Assembly (NCBI GenBank): GCA_023525915.1
Contig: CP026657.1
Span: 1,984,001 to 2,048,000 of the forward strand
Direction: 5' to 3'
DNA length: 64,000 nucleotides
DNA from: Acetispira formosa (nom. nud.)
GTDB lineage: Bacteria > Desulfobacterota > Desulfarculia > Adiutricales > Adiutricaceae
Below, one piece after another: positions 8,695-17,001 of the stretch. The number at the start of each line of letters is the position of its first letter. Within the stretch, counting starts at the first letter, position 1. A program made the translations under genes and the position numbers. Below the pieces are notes generated by a model. The model saw only the letters and a program-made list of their open reading frames with translations, searched no databases and was not told the DNA's origin.

Positions 8695-8850
8695 TTATCA
8701 ATCCAGAAAGCCGCCAACGGCGAAAAATCAGCAATTCTGTATGGCCCGGCTCCGCCGCATATAACAGGGGCGTTCACCGCCCTGGCGGTGCGGCTAATCA
8801 CCGCCAAAAGCCATAAATAGAATCGCTCGCAAAAAATAGGGAGGTGGGAG

Positions 8851-10194
8851 ATGAGAATTCTGATTGTGGGCGGCGACGCGGCCGGTATGAGCGCGGCCAG
8901 CCAGATCCGCCGCCGCCAGCCGACCTGGACAGTTGAAGTTTTTGAAATGGGCGAGCGGACCTCATACGGTCTCTGCGGCATTCCATATTATGTGGGCGGC
9001 CTGGTCAGTAATCTGGAAAATCTGGTGGTCATGACCCCGGAACAGTTCGAGCGTGATCGGGGCATAAAGGTTCATATCCGCCATATGGTGACGGCCGTCA
9101 ATCCGGCCCGTAAAAGTGTCACCGTGAAAAATCTGGCTGATGGACAAAGCCGCGACGAAAACTATGACCAGTTGCTCCTGGCCACCGGGGCCGCACCGCT
9201 GATTCCCGCCGGTCTTGAGCCGGGCGTGCCGGGCCTCTTCTATATCAGGGGCCTGGACGACGCTGGCCGCATCCGGCAGGCCGCCGCCCATGCCCGGACG
9301 GCGGTGGTGGTCGGCGGCGGCTATATCGGCCTGGAAGTGGCCGAGAACCTGGCCCATGACGGATTGAAGGTCACGCTGATCGGCCGGCGGGTGGCCAATG
9401 TTTTTGAACCGGAGCTGCAATCGCTGGCCCAGGCCTCCCTGGTTAAAGGCGGAGTGAATTATCTTCCCGGCAGCGAAGCTGTGGGCGCGGCTGCCCACCC
9501 CGATGGCGGGGTGGCGGTAAAACTGGCTGGCGGTGAGACTGTGCAGGGCGACCTGGTAGTGGTCGGCGCGGGGGTTCGACCCCGGTCGGAATTGGCGGCG
9601 GAGGCCGGGCTGGCCCTGGGCGAGAAGAAAGCTGTTCAAGTGGACCGTCTTCAACGGACCTCCAATCCTTTCATTTTCGCGGCCGGTGACTGCGCCGAGA
9701 CTCATCACCTGGTCACCAAAAAAGGCGTCTATATTCCTCTGGCCCTGCCCGCCAACCGGCATGGCAAAGTGGCCGGACTGAACATCTGCGGCCAATCGGA
9801 AAAATCACAGCCGGTGCTGGGCACCTCCGCCTTGAAAGTTTTTGATCTGGGACTGGCCAGAACCGGCCTGGGACTGGATGAGGCCATAAAGGCCGGATTC
9901 AGGTCCGCCGTCAAGACGGTTGTCAAACAAAGATCGAAGCCCGGCTATTTTCCTGGCTCAGGTGAAGTGACCGTAGCTGTGATTTACGACAAAATCACCG
10001 GCCGCCTTCTGGGCGGCCAAATGGCCGGCCCGCCGGACGGGGTGGGACACCGCATCAACACCCTGGCCGCCGCTATTACCGGAGCCATGACGGTCAAAGA
10101 GGCGGCGGCTATAGAAACAGCCTACGCCCCGCCCTTCTCCGTGGTCTATGACCCGGTGATCATAGCCTGTGAAGTGGCGGAAAAAAGCAGATAG
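8851..10194 (+). CDS. FAD-dependent pyridine nucleotide-disulfide oxidoreductase, CoA-disulfide-reductase/NADH-oxidase type
   Basis: 447-residue flavoprotein. An N-terminal Rossmann motif (VGGDAAGMSAA, residues 6-16), a single redox Cys at residue 42 in SYGLCGIPYYVGG, a central NAD(P)H fold (VVVGGGYIGLEVAENL, about 150-165), the FAD motif FAAGDCAE and a C-terminal dimerisation domain appear in that order. This single-Cys arrangement is that of CoA-disulfide reductases and related NADH oxidases and persulfide reductases. The reaction is NAD(P)H-dependent reduction of a CoA disulfide or persulfide, or oxygen/peroxide defence; the sequence does not decide which. GGGAGG lies just before the ATG. 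The gene stands alone and ends with TAG. Confidence 0.9.
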   Translation: MRILIVGGDAAGMSAASQIRRRQPTWTVEVFEMGERTSYGLCGIPYYVGGLVSNLENLVVMTPEQFERDRGIKVHIRHMVTAVNPARKSVTVKNLADGQSRDENYDQLLLATGAAPLIPAGLEPGVPGLFYIRGLDDAGRIRQAAAHARTAVVVGGGYIGLEVAENLAHDGLKVTLIGRRVANVFEPELQSLAQASLVKGGVNYLPGSEAVGAAAHPDGGVAVKLAGGETVQGDLVVVGAGVRPRSELAAEAGLALGEKKAVQVDRLQRTSNPFIFAAGDCAETHHLVTKKGVYIPLALPANRHGKVAGLNICGQSEKSQPVLGTSALKVFDLGLARTGLGLDEAIKAGFRSAVKTVVKQRSKPGYFPGSGEVTVAVIYDKITGRLLGGQMAGPPDGVGHRINTLAAAITGAMTVKEAAAIETAYAPPFSVVYDPVIIACEVAEKSR

Positions 10195-10204
10195 TGCCTG
10201 GTAT

Positions 10205-10350
10205 GTAGAAGTCATTTCATAAATAAGATTTTTGTTTCCTGGCTAGGCGCGAAGGCTTTTTAAGCGCAGGAATATACGACATATTTTGAGCATTAAAAAG
10301 ACTGAGCAACGACGCCAGGGAGCAAAAAGATATTTATGAAATGACTTCTA
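10205..10350. repeat. 146-bp inverted-repeat element
   Basis: Ends TAGAAGTCATTTCATAAAT and ATTTATGAAATGACTTCTA form 19-bp perfect terminal inverted repeats, and similarity extends inward through CAGGAAAC-like and GCCAGG blocks. Part of the core (CTAGGCG...AAGGC...ACGACGC) resembles the element at 28360. No coding potential. Confidence 0.75.
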
Positions 10351-10383
10351 GTCAAGGTTGTAAATTCTGAATGGCATTGACCC

Positions 10384-10473
10384 GCCGGAAGCGGGGGATT
10401 GTTTTTATCGCGGCTCCGGTTCCGGAAGTCTTAGTCACCGGAGCCGCGATAAAAACAATCCCCCGCTTCCGGC
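10384..10473 (+). repeat. 90-bp palindrome, variable-stem/conserved-loop family
   Basis: Perfect 37-bp arms starting GCCGGAAGCGGGGG around the loop TCCGGAAGTCTTAGTC. The stem differs from the copy at 3166 but the loop is nearly the same. It is paired with the palindrome at 10520 through a 46-base spacer. Confidence 0.85.
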
Positions 10474-10519
10474 TTCCACTCGGCCAGGCACACAGCCTTT
10501 AAGAAAGATGACCAGGATA

Positions 10520-10602
10520 GCCGCCGGGAGAAATGTTTTTGCCCGGTGAGGTGACTAATGACCCCCGGAACCTCACCGGGCAAAAACATTTCTCCCGGCG
10601 GC
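10520..10602 (-). repeat. 83-bp palindrome, inverted orientation
   Basis: 33-bp perfect arms starting GCCGCCGGGAG. The loop GACTAATGACCCCCGGA is the reverse complement of the family loop with one extra base, so this copy is inverted. It ends 14 bases from the helicase stop codon and may act as that gene's 3' hairpin. Confidence 0.85.
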
Positions 10603-10615
10603 GGTCAACCGCTAA

Positions 10616-12742
10616 TTACAAGGGGGAACTGACCGGCTCTTTCAGTATTTTATAAATAGCTTCACGCGCGGCCCGGCTCAGGGCTTCATGTTTTTTAAGG
10701 CCCATGATCTGCCTCAAATGATCAGCCGTCCTCATGGCCAGCATGGCCAGATCACCAGCCCCCAAGCCCAACAGTTCCACCGCCTCATCAAAATCACCCT
10801 TGGTGGCCCACGACCACATGGCCCAGGCCGGGCGGAGGTTAAATACCGGCGTATCGAATCCGGCTTCGTCCAGCCGCTCCATCATCGGGCCCACCGCCAG
10901 AACCAGGCCGGTCAGCGGCTCGGTGAGCTTTACCGGCGGCTTGCGGCGCGGCGCGGGCTTGTTGGATTCCTTGTCCGCCACCAGGCCCGCCACAGAGGCG
11001 GCCAGGGAGGCCGGGTCCAGCGGCCAGGCGTCGGCCTTGATGCCCGCGTAAAAAACCAGAGGATGCTCCAGGCGCAGTTCAGTGGCCCACTCGCCATCCG
11101 GGGTCAGGCGGTTTTGTCTGTCCACCAGGCCTTCGGCCTTCAAAAAATCCAGGTGAATCTCAAAGGCCTCATAAAGTTCGCCCGTAGCCTGAGCCAGAGC
11201 CCTTGATGAGGGTTTGGAGCCCCGTCCTTCGTAATGGGAGGCCTCCTGCCAGACCGCCAGCGATTCAGCCAGAAGGTGGCGAACCTCCTTGGGACTGTAA
11301 GCGTTCAAAAGGTTCAGAACCATGGAAAAGTTGACCGTCAATCCGCTGTGAACCGGATCGGGCGGCGAATGCAGCAGGCTGGCCATGAGGCCCAGATCCA
11401 TATGCGGCCCCGGAATCATCAGGGCAAAGCCGATGTTGTCCCGGCCGCGCCGCCCGGCCCGGCCGGTCATCTGGGTGAACTCGGTGGCGCTGAGATCGGA
11501 AAAACCCTGTCCGTCGAAACGGTCGCTCTGGCGGACGACCACTGTGCGGGCCGGAAAGTTGACCCCGGCGGAAACGGTGCTGGTGGCGAAAATGGCCTCC
11601 AGCAAGCCCCGGCTCATCAGATCTTCCACCATCAGCTTATAGTGCGGCAGGTGCCCGGCATGGTGGGCGGCCAGCCCCAGCCGGCGGATGCGCCCCAAAT
11701 GGGGATGGTCGGCCAGAAAGGGATACTTTTCCAGATACTCATTGATCAGGTCCTGCCGGGCCTGAAACCGTTCCCGGCTCTCCGTCGGCGGCCCGCCGGA
11801 CTGGCTCAGGGCCGCGTCGCAGTCGGCCCTGGATTTCAGGAAGAAAATAGCCGGCAGCATGTCCAGATCCCGCATTGCCGTCATCACTTTGGAGTTGGGA
11901 ATCTGGATGTTGAAAAAGGCCCGTCCGCCCCGGCGCTTTTCACCCTGGCGGCGTCCGGCCGAAGCCAGATCAACCAGGTGGCCGGAGGGCCACAGGCAGA
12001 CGCCCATTAGAGGCACCGGACGCTCGCCGCCAGTGACCACCGACACTTCCGTGCCCCGGTTGCGGGCCAGCCAGGCGGCCAGTTCGCGGCTATTGGCAAT
12101 AGTGGCCGACAAAAGCAGGAGCCGCACCCGCGCGGGCAGGTAAATCAGCACTTCCTCCCAGACGACCCCCCGGTCTCGGTCGCCCAGATAGTGGGCTTCA
12201 TCCAGAATCACCAAGTTGGTGTGGATGTCGTGGCCGCTACTCATGGAATCATAGAGTTGATTGCGCAGAATTTCCGTGGTGCCTATGATCAGGGGGGCCT
12301 CGGTATTGACCTTGTGGTCGCCGGTCAGGAGGCCCACATTTTCAGGCCCAAAAATTTTGCTGAACTCCAGAAATTTGGCGTTGGAGAGGGCTTTCAGCGG
12401 TGAAGCATACCAGATGCGGCCATTTTTTTTCATTTCCGCGTCAATAGCCTGCTCGGCTATCCAGGTTTTACCGCTGCCGGTGGGCGCGGAGACAATAACA
12501 TCCCCAAGTTTCGACAGCCGCACCGCCTCAAGCTGAAAAGGATCAGCAACAAACGGCGCGTCTTCCGGCACGCCAATTTTGTCCAGCGCCTTTTGCACTT
12601 TCGGGGCGACATCCAGTTTGAAAGCATACGGCTCGGCCCTGGGCGGCCGTTGCGGACGCATGGGTTCGCCCTGCTCCGGGCGTTTTCTGCGGGGACCGCC
12701 ACGTCTGAGAGGTCTGCGTTTGGTCGGTGGTCTATCGCTCAA
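10616..12742 (-). CDS. Ski2-like DEAD/DEAH-box helicase
   Basis: 708-residue superfamily 2 helicase. The N-terminus is Arg/Pro-rich (residues 1-40). It is followed by a Q-motif-like region, Walker A APTGSGKTW (about 85-93), motif II DEAH (about 177), motif III SAT and the C-terminal RecA-like domain with motif VI QMTGRAGRRG. The order and spacing fit the Ski2/Lhr-like group of ATP-dependent RNA or DNA helicases. The start is probably TTG at 12742, with GGAGGG eight bases upstream. The substrate is unknown. It stands alone between a palindrome pair and a family C repeat. Confidence 0.9.
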   Translation of the reverse strand: MSDRPPTKRRPLRRGGPRRKRPEQGEPMRPQRPPRAEPYAFKLDVAPKVQKALDKIGVPEDAPFVADPFQLEAVRLSKLGDVIVSAPTGSGKTWIAEQAIDAEMKKNGRIWYASPLKALSNAKFLEFSKIFGPENVGLLTGDHKVNTEAPLIIGTTEILRNQLYDSMSSGHDIHTNLVILDEAHYLGDRDRGVVWEEVLIYLPARVRLLLLSATIANSRELAAWLARNRGTEVSVVTGGERPVPLMGVCLWPSGHLVDLASAGRRQGEKRRGGRAFFNIQIPNSKVMTAMRDLDMLPAIFFLKSRADCDAALSQSGGPPTESRERFQARQDLINEYLEKYPFLADHPHLGRIRRLGLAAHHAGHLPHYKLMVEDLMSRGLLEAIFATSTVSAGVNFPARTVVVRQSDRFDGQGFSDLSATEFTQMTGRAGRRGRDNIGFALMIPGPHMDLGLMASLLHSPPDPVHSGLTVNFSMVLNLLNAYSPKEVRHLLAESLAVWQEASHYEGRGSKPSSRALAQATGELYEAFEIHLDFLKAEGLVDRQNRLTPDGEWATELRLEHPLVFYAGIKADAWPLDPASLAASVAGLVADKESNKPAPRRKPPVKLTEPLTGLVLAVGPMMERLDEAGFDTPVFNLRPAWAMWSWATKGDFDEAVELLGLGAGDLAMLAMRTADHLRQIMGLKKHEALSRAAREAIYKILKEPVSSPL

Positions 12743-12756
12743 GATGAATACCCTCC

Positions 12757-12960
12757 GTGCGTGGTCCGCACTGGACCATGTCCTGGCGGCGGTTTCCCGT
12801 AATTGTAAATGCGTCGTCCGTCATCGTATTAAGAGCGGTGCCCCCGCGCCTGTGGCCTTAACCATAGGCACGGGGGGCACCGCTCTTAATACGATGATAG
12901 CCGCCATACTTACCAAACTGTAAGAGGCCCCCCAGACATAGCCCCGTGCGGGCCACGCAC
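12757..12960. repeat. Family C inverted-repeat element, copy 1
   Basis: 204 bp. Imperfect terminal inverted repeats GTGCGTGGTCCGCAC / GTGCGGGCCACGCAC surround a central palindrome CATCGTATTAAGAGCGGTG / CACCGCTCTTAATACGATG. It fills the spacer between the helicase and the NlpC-like gene. Its last base is part of that gene's stop codon. Other copies: 47639 and, degenerate, 57545. Confidence 0.8.
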
Positions 12961-13907
12961 TATTTGCGTTTGGCGCTGCGGCGGGATTTGGCCTTGGCGG
13001 TTGTGGTGGTCTTTTTTGACTTGGGCTTGGAATAAGCCTGACGCGCGGGCTGGTCGTTCGGGCCGAGTTCCAGAAGCGCGGTCTTCACGGCCGAACTGGC
13101 CGCCGCCATTTTCTGGCTGTCTGAAAGCGGCGCGGCCTTGGGGTCGTCATAATAACGCCGGGCGCCGACAAAGTAAGGCGAATATTGGGGACCGAAAGCG
13201 GCCGTTTCCGTCACGACTCCGCTTTTGGCGGCGGCGTGGAGAAAATTGCCTTTGCCGGTGTAAATGCCCACATGGTAGCTGCCCCGGCCGGAGGGATCGC
13301 GATAAACCAGAAGGTCCCCGGGCCGCAGATCCTCTTTGGCCACCTGGCGGCCGCCGGAGGCCTGCCTTTGCGCGTCCTTGGACAGGGAGATGCCCTTCTG
13401 GCCGTAGACCCAGCGGGTGAAGCCAGGGGAGTCAAAACCCGTGCCGGGATTCTGGCCGCCGCTCTTATAATGACGGCCGGTCTGCTCATAAGCGGCCATC
13501 AGGAGGGAGCCGGTGACATTGGCCTTGACCTGGATGGAGGCGGAGGCGCTGGGGGCCGGTTCGATATAATCGCTGGCCATGGGCGTCGGAACGCTCATGA
13601 AGGAACCTTCCACCGAAGATTCGGACAAACCGTGATCGGCCAGAAGACTCTGCCCGGCCCGGCTGGTCGAAAGGCTGCCGCGGAGGCCCTTGGTGCAGGA
13701 AACCATATCAATCACATCGCCATTGGCATTCATCACCCTTGAGGGGGAATAGCTTCTGGCCTGTAAATCGCGGCTGAAGGAATTTTTGGCGGTGGAGGTG
13801 CTGTTACAGGCGGCCAGAATGACTACGGCGGAGAGAGAGAGGCATATTTTCAACACATTGTTCAATCGGGGGCGGTGAGTCCGTTCGGCATAGCTGATTT
13901 TGGACAT
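12960..13907 (-). CDS. NlpC/P60-like lipoprotein with the catalytic Cys replaced by Ser
   Basis: 315 residues from the ATG at 13907 (AAGGAG five bases upstream; a longer frame to 13961 has no such site). The N-terminal signal ends in the lipobox LAAC, predicting an outer- or inner-membrane lipoprotein facing the periplasm. Residues about 140-250 carry an NlpC/P60 fold with the expected frame GQNPGTGFD, but the nucleophile motif DCSG reads DSPG, so Cys is Ser. The downstream His (SYHVGIYTGKG) and the LRPGDL motif are kept. The tail is Lys/Ser/Thr/Ala-rich. Family enzymes cut peptidoglycan cross-peptides. This one may be a non-catalytic cell-wall binder, or a serine variant. Confidence 0.85.
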   Translation of the reverse strand: MSKISYAERTHRPRLNNVLKICLSLSAVVILAACNSTSTAKNSFSRDLQARSYSPSRVMNANGDVIDMVSCTKGLRGSLSTSRAGQSLLADHGLSESSVEGSFMSVPTPMASDYIEPAPSASASIQVKANVTGSLLMAAYEQTGRHYKSGGQNPGTGFDSPGFTRWVYGQKGISLSKDAQRQASGGRQVAKEDLRPGDLLVYRDPSGRGSYHVGIYTGKGNFLHAAAKSGVVTETAAFGPQYSPYFVGARRYYDDPKAAPLSDSQKMAAASSAVKTALLELGPNDQPARQAYSKPKSKKTTTTAKAKSRRSAKRK

Positions 13908-14084
13908 GCGAACTCCTTGGATTATACCGGCCGTGGTCATGGCCGTGGAAATGGTTTCCAAAAGACGATAAAACCGGGCAGGGCCGGAATCATCTTTTCA
14001 GATCAAACGGCGTCTTAAAAGAAGACGAATTGAATGGGAATCCGTGGATGGCTGTTTTGCTTGTTACGGATTTATTATTCATTA

Positions 14085-14113
14085 TGTATATCTGATATTA
14101 AAAGATAGGTCAA
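14085..14113 (-). promoter_or_regulatory. Sigma-70-type promoter for the NlpC-like gene
   Basis: On the minus strand TTGACC (14108-14113), 17-base spacer, TATACA (14085-14090), in an AT-rich stretch 170 bases ahead of the start codon. The remaining 13908-14274 spacer holds only this and the hairpin at 14229. Confidence 0.6.
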
Positions 14114-14228
14114 GGGGTTGCGGGAAGAAATATCAATTAAATATGAATTTTTATTAAAAAAATCTGTAAATTGGCTTTATGATTGAAGAATCGGAGTAAA
14201 AAATACTGAAAAACATACGCTTGAAACA

Positions 14229-14259
14229 GGTCCGGCCGGAAACGGGTTCCGGCCGGACC
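14229..14259 (-). terminator. Hairpin after cydB
   Basis: GGTCCGGCCGGAA pairs perfectly with TTCCGGCCGGACC across five bases. It lies just downstream of the cydB stop. The T-tract on the minus strand is weak. Confidence 0.6.
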
Positions 14260-14274
14260 ACAACATCCTGTATA

Positions 14275-15291
14275 TCAATATTCAGGATCGAGTTTCTCGG
14301 AAAGTTTCCGGTGAGTCCACCACTGATAGCAGATGACAATGGGCACAAAAATCAGGGCCACCACCAGCATGATGAACAGAGTTTTGGGCGTGGAAGCTCC
14401 GTTGGCGATGGTCACCGCGCCCAGAGGGTCCAGACGGGAAGGCAGAAGGTTGGGATACATGCCCATAACCCCGGTCAGGGCCAGAGAAATAATGCCCACG
14501 CCGGAATATAGGAACGCCTTGTTCATCTTGTCCGTCCGGTAAAGATAGTGGCCGGAGGCCAGAAATGAGACCAGGCAGGCTGCCGGCAGGGCCAGCATCA
14601 GCGGGGATTCGAAAAAATTCCTGTAAAGACCGGCCCAGAAGAAGGTCAGGAGCACGTAGACCAGGAAACACAGCATGAAGACCGGCCAGAGCACTTTGGC
14701 CATCATGGCCGCCTTTTTCTCCAAATCCCCGGAAACATGCCAGGAAAGGTACATGGCCCCGTGGGTGGCGAACATAACCACGAACAGAAGCCCGCCCAAC
14801 AGGGCGTAGGGATGAAGGAGGTTCAGGATATTGCCCTGAAAGATGTGGTTCTGATCCAGCGGCAGGCCCCGGAAAATATTGGAGAAAGCCACACCCAGGA
14901 GCAAGGCGGCCAAAAAGCCGCAGGCAGCCACGGTCAGATCCCAGAAAGTCCGCCAATGGGGGTGATTCCACTGGTGGCGGAACTCGGCGGCCACGCCCCG
15001 CATGATCAGCACCAGCAGAAGCAGCATCAGCGGAGTGTAAAGGCTGGAAAAAAGCACCGCGTAGGCCAGGGGAAAGGCCGCGAAAGTGACCCCACCGGCC
15101 GTTATCAGCCAGACTTCGTTGCCGTCCCAGAAGGGGCCGGTGACCTGATGCATGGTGTCGCGTTCCTTTTGGGTGCTCATGCCGATGATTGGCAGCAGCA
15201 TGCCGATGCCGAAATCATAGCCGTCGAGCGCGAAATAGATACCCCACAGAAGCGCCCACAGAACGAACCAGATATCGCCTAAATATTCCAT
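14275..15291 (-). CDS. cydB: Cytochrome bd ubiquinol oxidase subunit II
   Basis: 338-residue integral membrane protein with about eight to nine hydrophobic segments. The start GDIWFVLWALLWGIYFALDG and the motif DGNEVWLITAGG are typical of CydB. With CydA it oxidises quinol and reduces oxygen to water in the inner membrane with high affinity, which in an anaerobe serves oxygen scavenging. It starts 14 bases after cydA with TAGGAG ahead of the ATG, so the two are co-transcribed. No cydX-sized reading frame was seen after it. Confidence 0.95.
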   Translation of the reverse strand: MEYLGDIWFVLWALLWGIYFALDGYDFGIGMLLPIIGMSTQKERDTMHQVTGPFWDGNEVWLITAGGVTFAAFPLAYAVLFSSLYTPLMLLLLVLIMRGVAAEFRHQWNHPHWRTFWDLTVAACGFLAALLLGVAFSNIFRGLPLDQNHIFQGNILNLLHPYALLGGLLFVVMFATHGAMYLSWHVSGDLEKKAAMMAKVLWPVFMLCFLVYVLLTFFWAGLYRNFFESPLMLALPAACLVSFLASGHYLYRTDKMNKAFLYSGVGIISLALTGVMGMYPNLLPSRLDPLGAVTIANGASTPKTLFIMLVVALIFVPIVICYQWWTHRKLSEKLDPEY

Positions 15292-15305
15292 GACGTACTC
15301 CTATT

Positions 15306-16637
15306 TCAATACGGCGTTGCGGCCAGGGTTTCGTTCCATTCAGGCTCCTTCAGGGCGGCCTTGCCCATCAGGATGACGCCGGCGACAGTCAGAAGGGTAT
15401 AAACCCCGCCCATAACGGCCAGGGAACCGGCAATCTGATACCAGTCCACCGGGCTTCCGGCCAGGGAGGTGCGCATCATGCCATAAACCACCCAAGGCTG
15501 GCGGCCGACTTCAGTCACGGCCCAGCCCAGTTGCAGGGTCAGGTATGGCAGCGGAATCATCAGCACATATAGCAAGAGCGGGTAGCGCAGGCGCATGATG
15601 TGGTATTTGAACAGGGCGGTCAGCACGGCTACGCCCACGAAAAGCGTGCCCAGCCCGACCATCAGACGAAACGAAAGGTAAACCGGCCACACCGGCGGCC
15701 GGTCCTCTTTGGGGAAAGCTTTCAGGCCCTTGACTTCAGCGCTGAAGGAATTGGTGGCCAGAAAGCTCATGAGGCCGGGAATGCCCAGGGCTTCCACCAG
15801 ATTCTCCTCACTGTCGTCAATGGGCGGGATGACCAGAAGGTGCATGGGGGCGTGGGTCTGCGTCTCCCACTGGGATTCCATGGCCGCCATTTTGGCGGGC
15901 TGGTATTTGGCTGTAAGCTGGCCCTGAAAATGGCCGGTCAGGGCGGCCAGGATGGAAAAGGTCAGGGCGAAGCACAGTCCGAGGCTGAAGGATTTCTGAA
16001 AGAACGCCTCATTGTTGCGCCGGAACAGGTGCCAGCCGGAAATGCCCATAACCAGGAAACCGCACAGCAGCATGGCCGCGATCACGGTATGAATGAACAT
16101 GCTCCAACCATAAGGGTTGGTGATGACGGCCAGAAAGCTGTCGAGCACCAGCCGGTCGCCGTCAAGGCGGAAGCCCACTGGATTCTGCATGAAACCGTTG
16201 GCCAATAAAATCCACAGGGCGCTGAGGACACCCGCGCCGGACACCAGCCAGATGGCCGCCAAGTGGACCTTTTTGGGCACCTTGTTCCAGCCGAAAGCCC
16301 AGACGGCAATGAAGGTGGATTCCAGAAAAAACGCGGCCGTGGCCTCAATGGCCAAAAGGGAGCCGAAAATATCGCCCACGAAATAGGAATAGTTGGCCCA
16401 GTTGGTGCCAAACTGAAATTCCAGGGTGATGCCGGTCACCACGCCCAAGGCGAAATTAATGAGGAAAATCCGCCCCCAGAATTTAGCCTGGGCCTTGTAC
16501 ATCTCATCGCCAGTGCGCACATAACGCGTCTCCATAATGGCGATGAAGAAAGCCAGCCCCAGAGTCAGGGGAACATAGAGGAAATGGAAAAAGGTGGCCA
16601 GAGCGAACTGCAGCCGGGAGAGAATTACCGGATCCAT
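15306..16637 (-). CDS. cydA: Cytochrome bd ubiquinol oxidase subunit I
   Basis: 443 residues. The N-terminus SRLQFALATFFHFLYVPLTL carries the conserved heme-ligand His region. GRQPWVVYGMMRT near the C-terminus is the CydA signature. The length is short relative to E. coli CydA (about 522), consistent with a short Q-loop, as in many anaerobes. The subunit binds the b and d hemes and the quinol. GGAGG lies eight bases before the ATG. A good sigma-70-type promoter is found at 16857-16886, about 220 bases upstream. Confidence 0.96.
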   Translation of the reverse strand: MDPVILSRLQFALATFFHFLYVPLTLGLAFFIAIMETRYVRTGDEMYKAQAKFWGRIFLINFALGVVTGITLEFQFGTNWANYSYFVGDIFGSLLAIEATAAFFLESTFIAVWAFGWNKVPKKVHLAAIWLVSGAGVLSALWILLANGFMQNPVGFRLDGDRLVLDSFLAVITNPYGWSMFIHTVIAAMLLCGFLVMGISGWHLFRRNNEAFFQKSFSLGLCFALTFSILAALTGHFQGQLTAKYQPAKMAAMESQWETQTHAPMHLLVIPPIDDSEENLVEALGIPGLMSFLATNSFSAEVKGLKAFPKEDRPPVWPVYLSFRLMVGLGTLFVGVAVLTALFKYHIMRLRYPLLLYVLMIPLPYLTLQLGWAVTEVGRQPWVVYGMMRTSLAGSPVDWYQIAGSLAVMGGVYTLLTVAGVILMGKAALKEPEWNETLAATPY

Positions 16638-16856
16638 GTTGTGGTCCTCCAGATTTCCGGCCGCCGGGCGGGTCCGGTTGTCGTGATCGGCCTAGTGGAA
16701 GTGTCGGCCGGGAAGCCGCCGCGAAGGGTTCGGCTGTCCGCATTCTTTTGATTCTCATAATTATCGTTTACTGAACACGCTCGCGAACTCCTCAATGTCT
16801 GTTGACGGCATGTTGACCGCACTCCGGTAAAAGATAGGTTTATGAGCGTCACTGCA

Positions 16857-16886
16857 ATTATATGCCTAAAAAAATGAACTGGTCAA
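16857..16886 (-). promoter_or_regulatory. Sigma-70-type promoter for cydAB
   Basis: Minus strand TTGACC (16881-16886), 18-base spacer, perfect TATAAT (16857-16862). The rest of the 364-base spacer between cydA and the gene at 17002 shows no further recognisable element. Confidence 0.65.
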
Positions 16887-17001
16887 GTATAATCGTACAT
16901 TGTCGGAAATGCTTGTTTCACACCGACGGACTTTAATTGTCAAGCGCAGTAGTTCATATACCGATACGAAAATAGGATACTCTCAGGCGGGGGGCTAAAT
17001 T

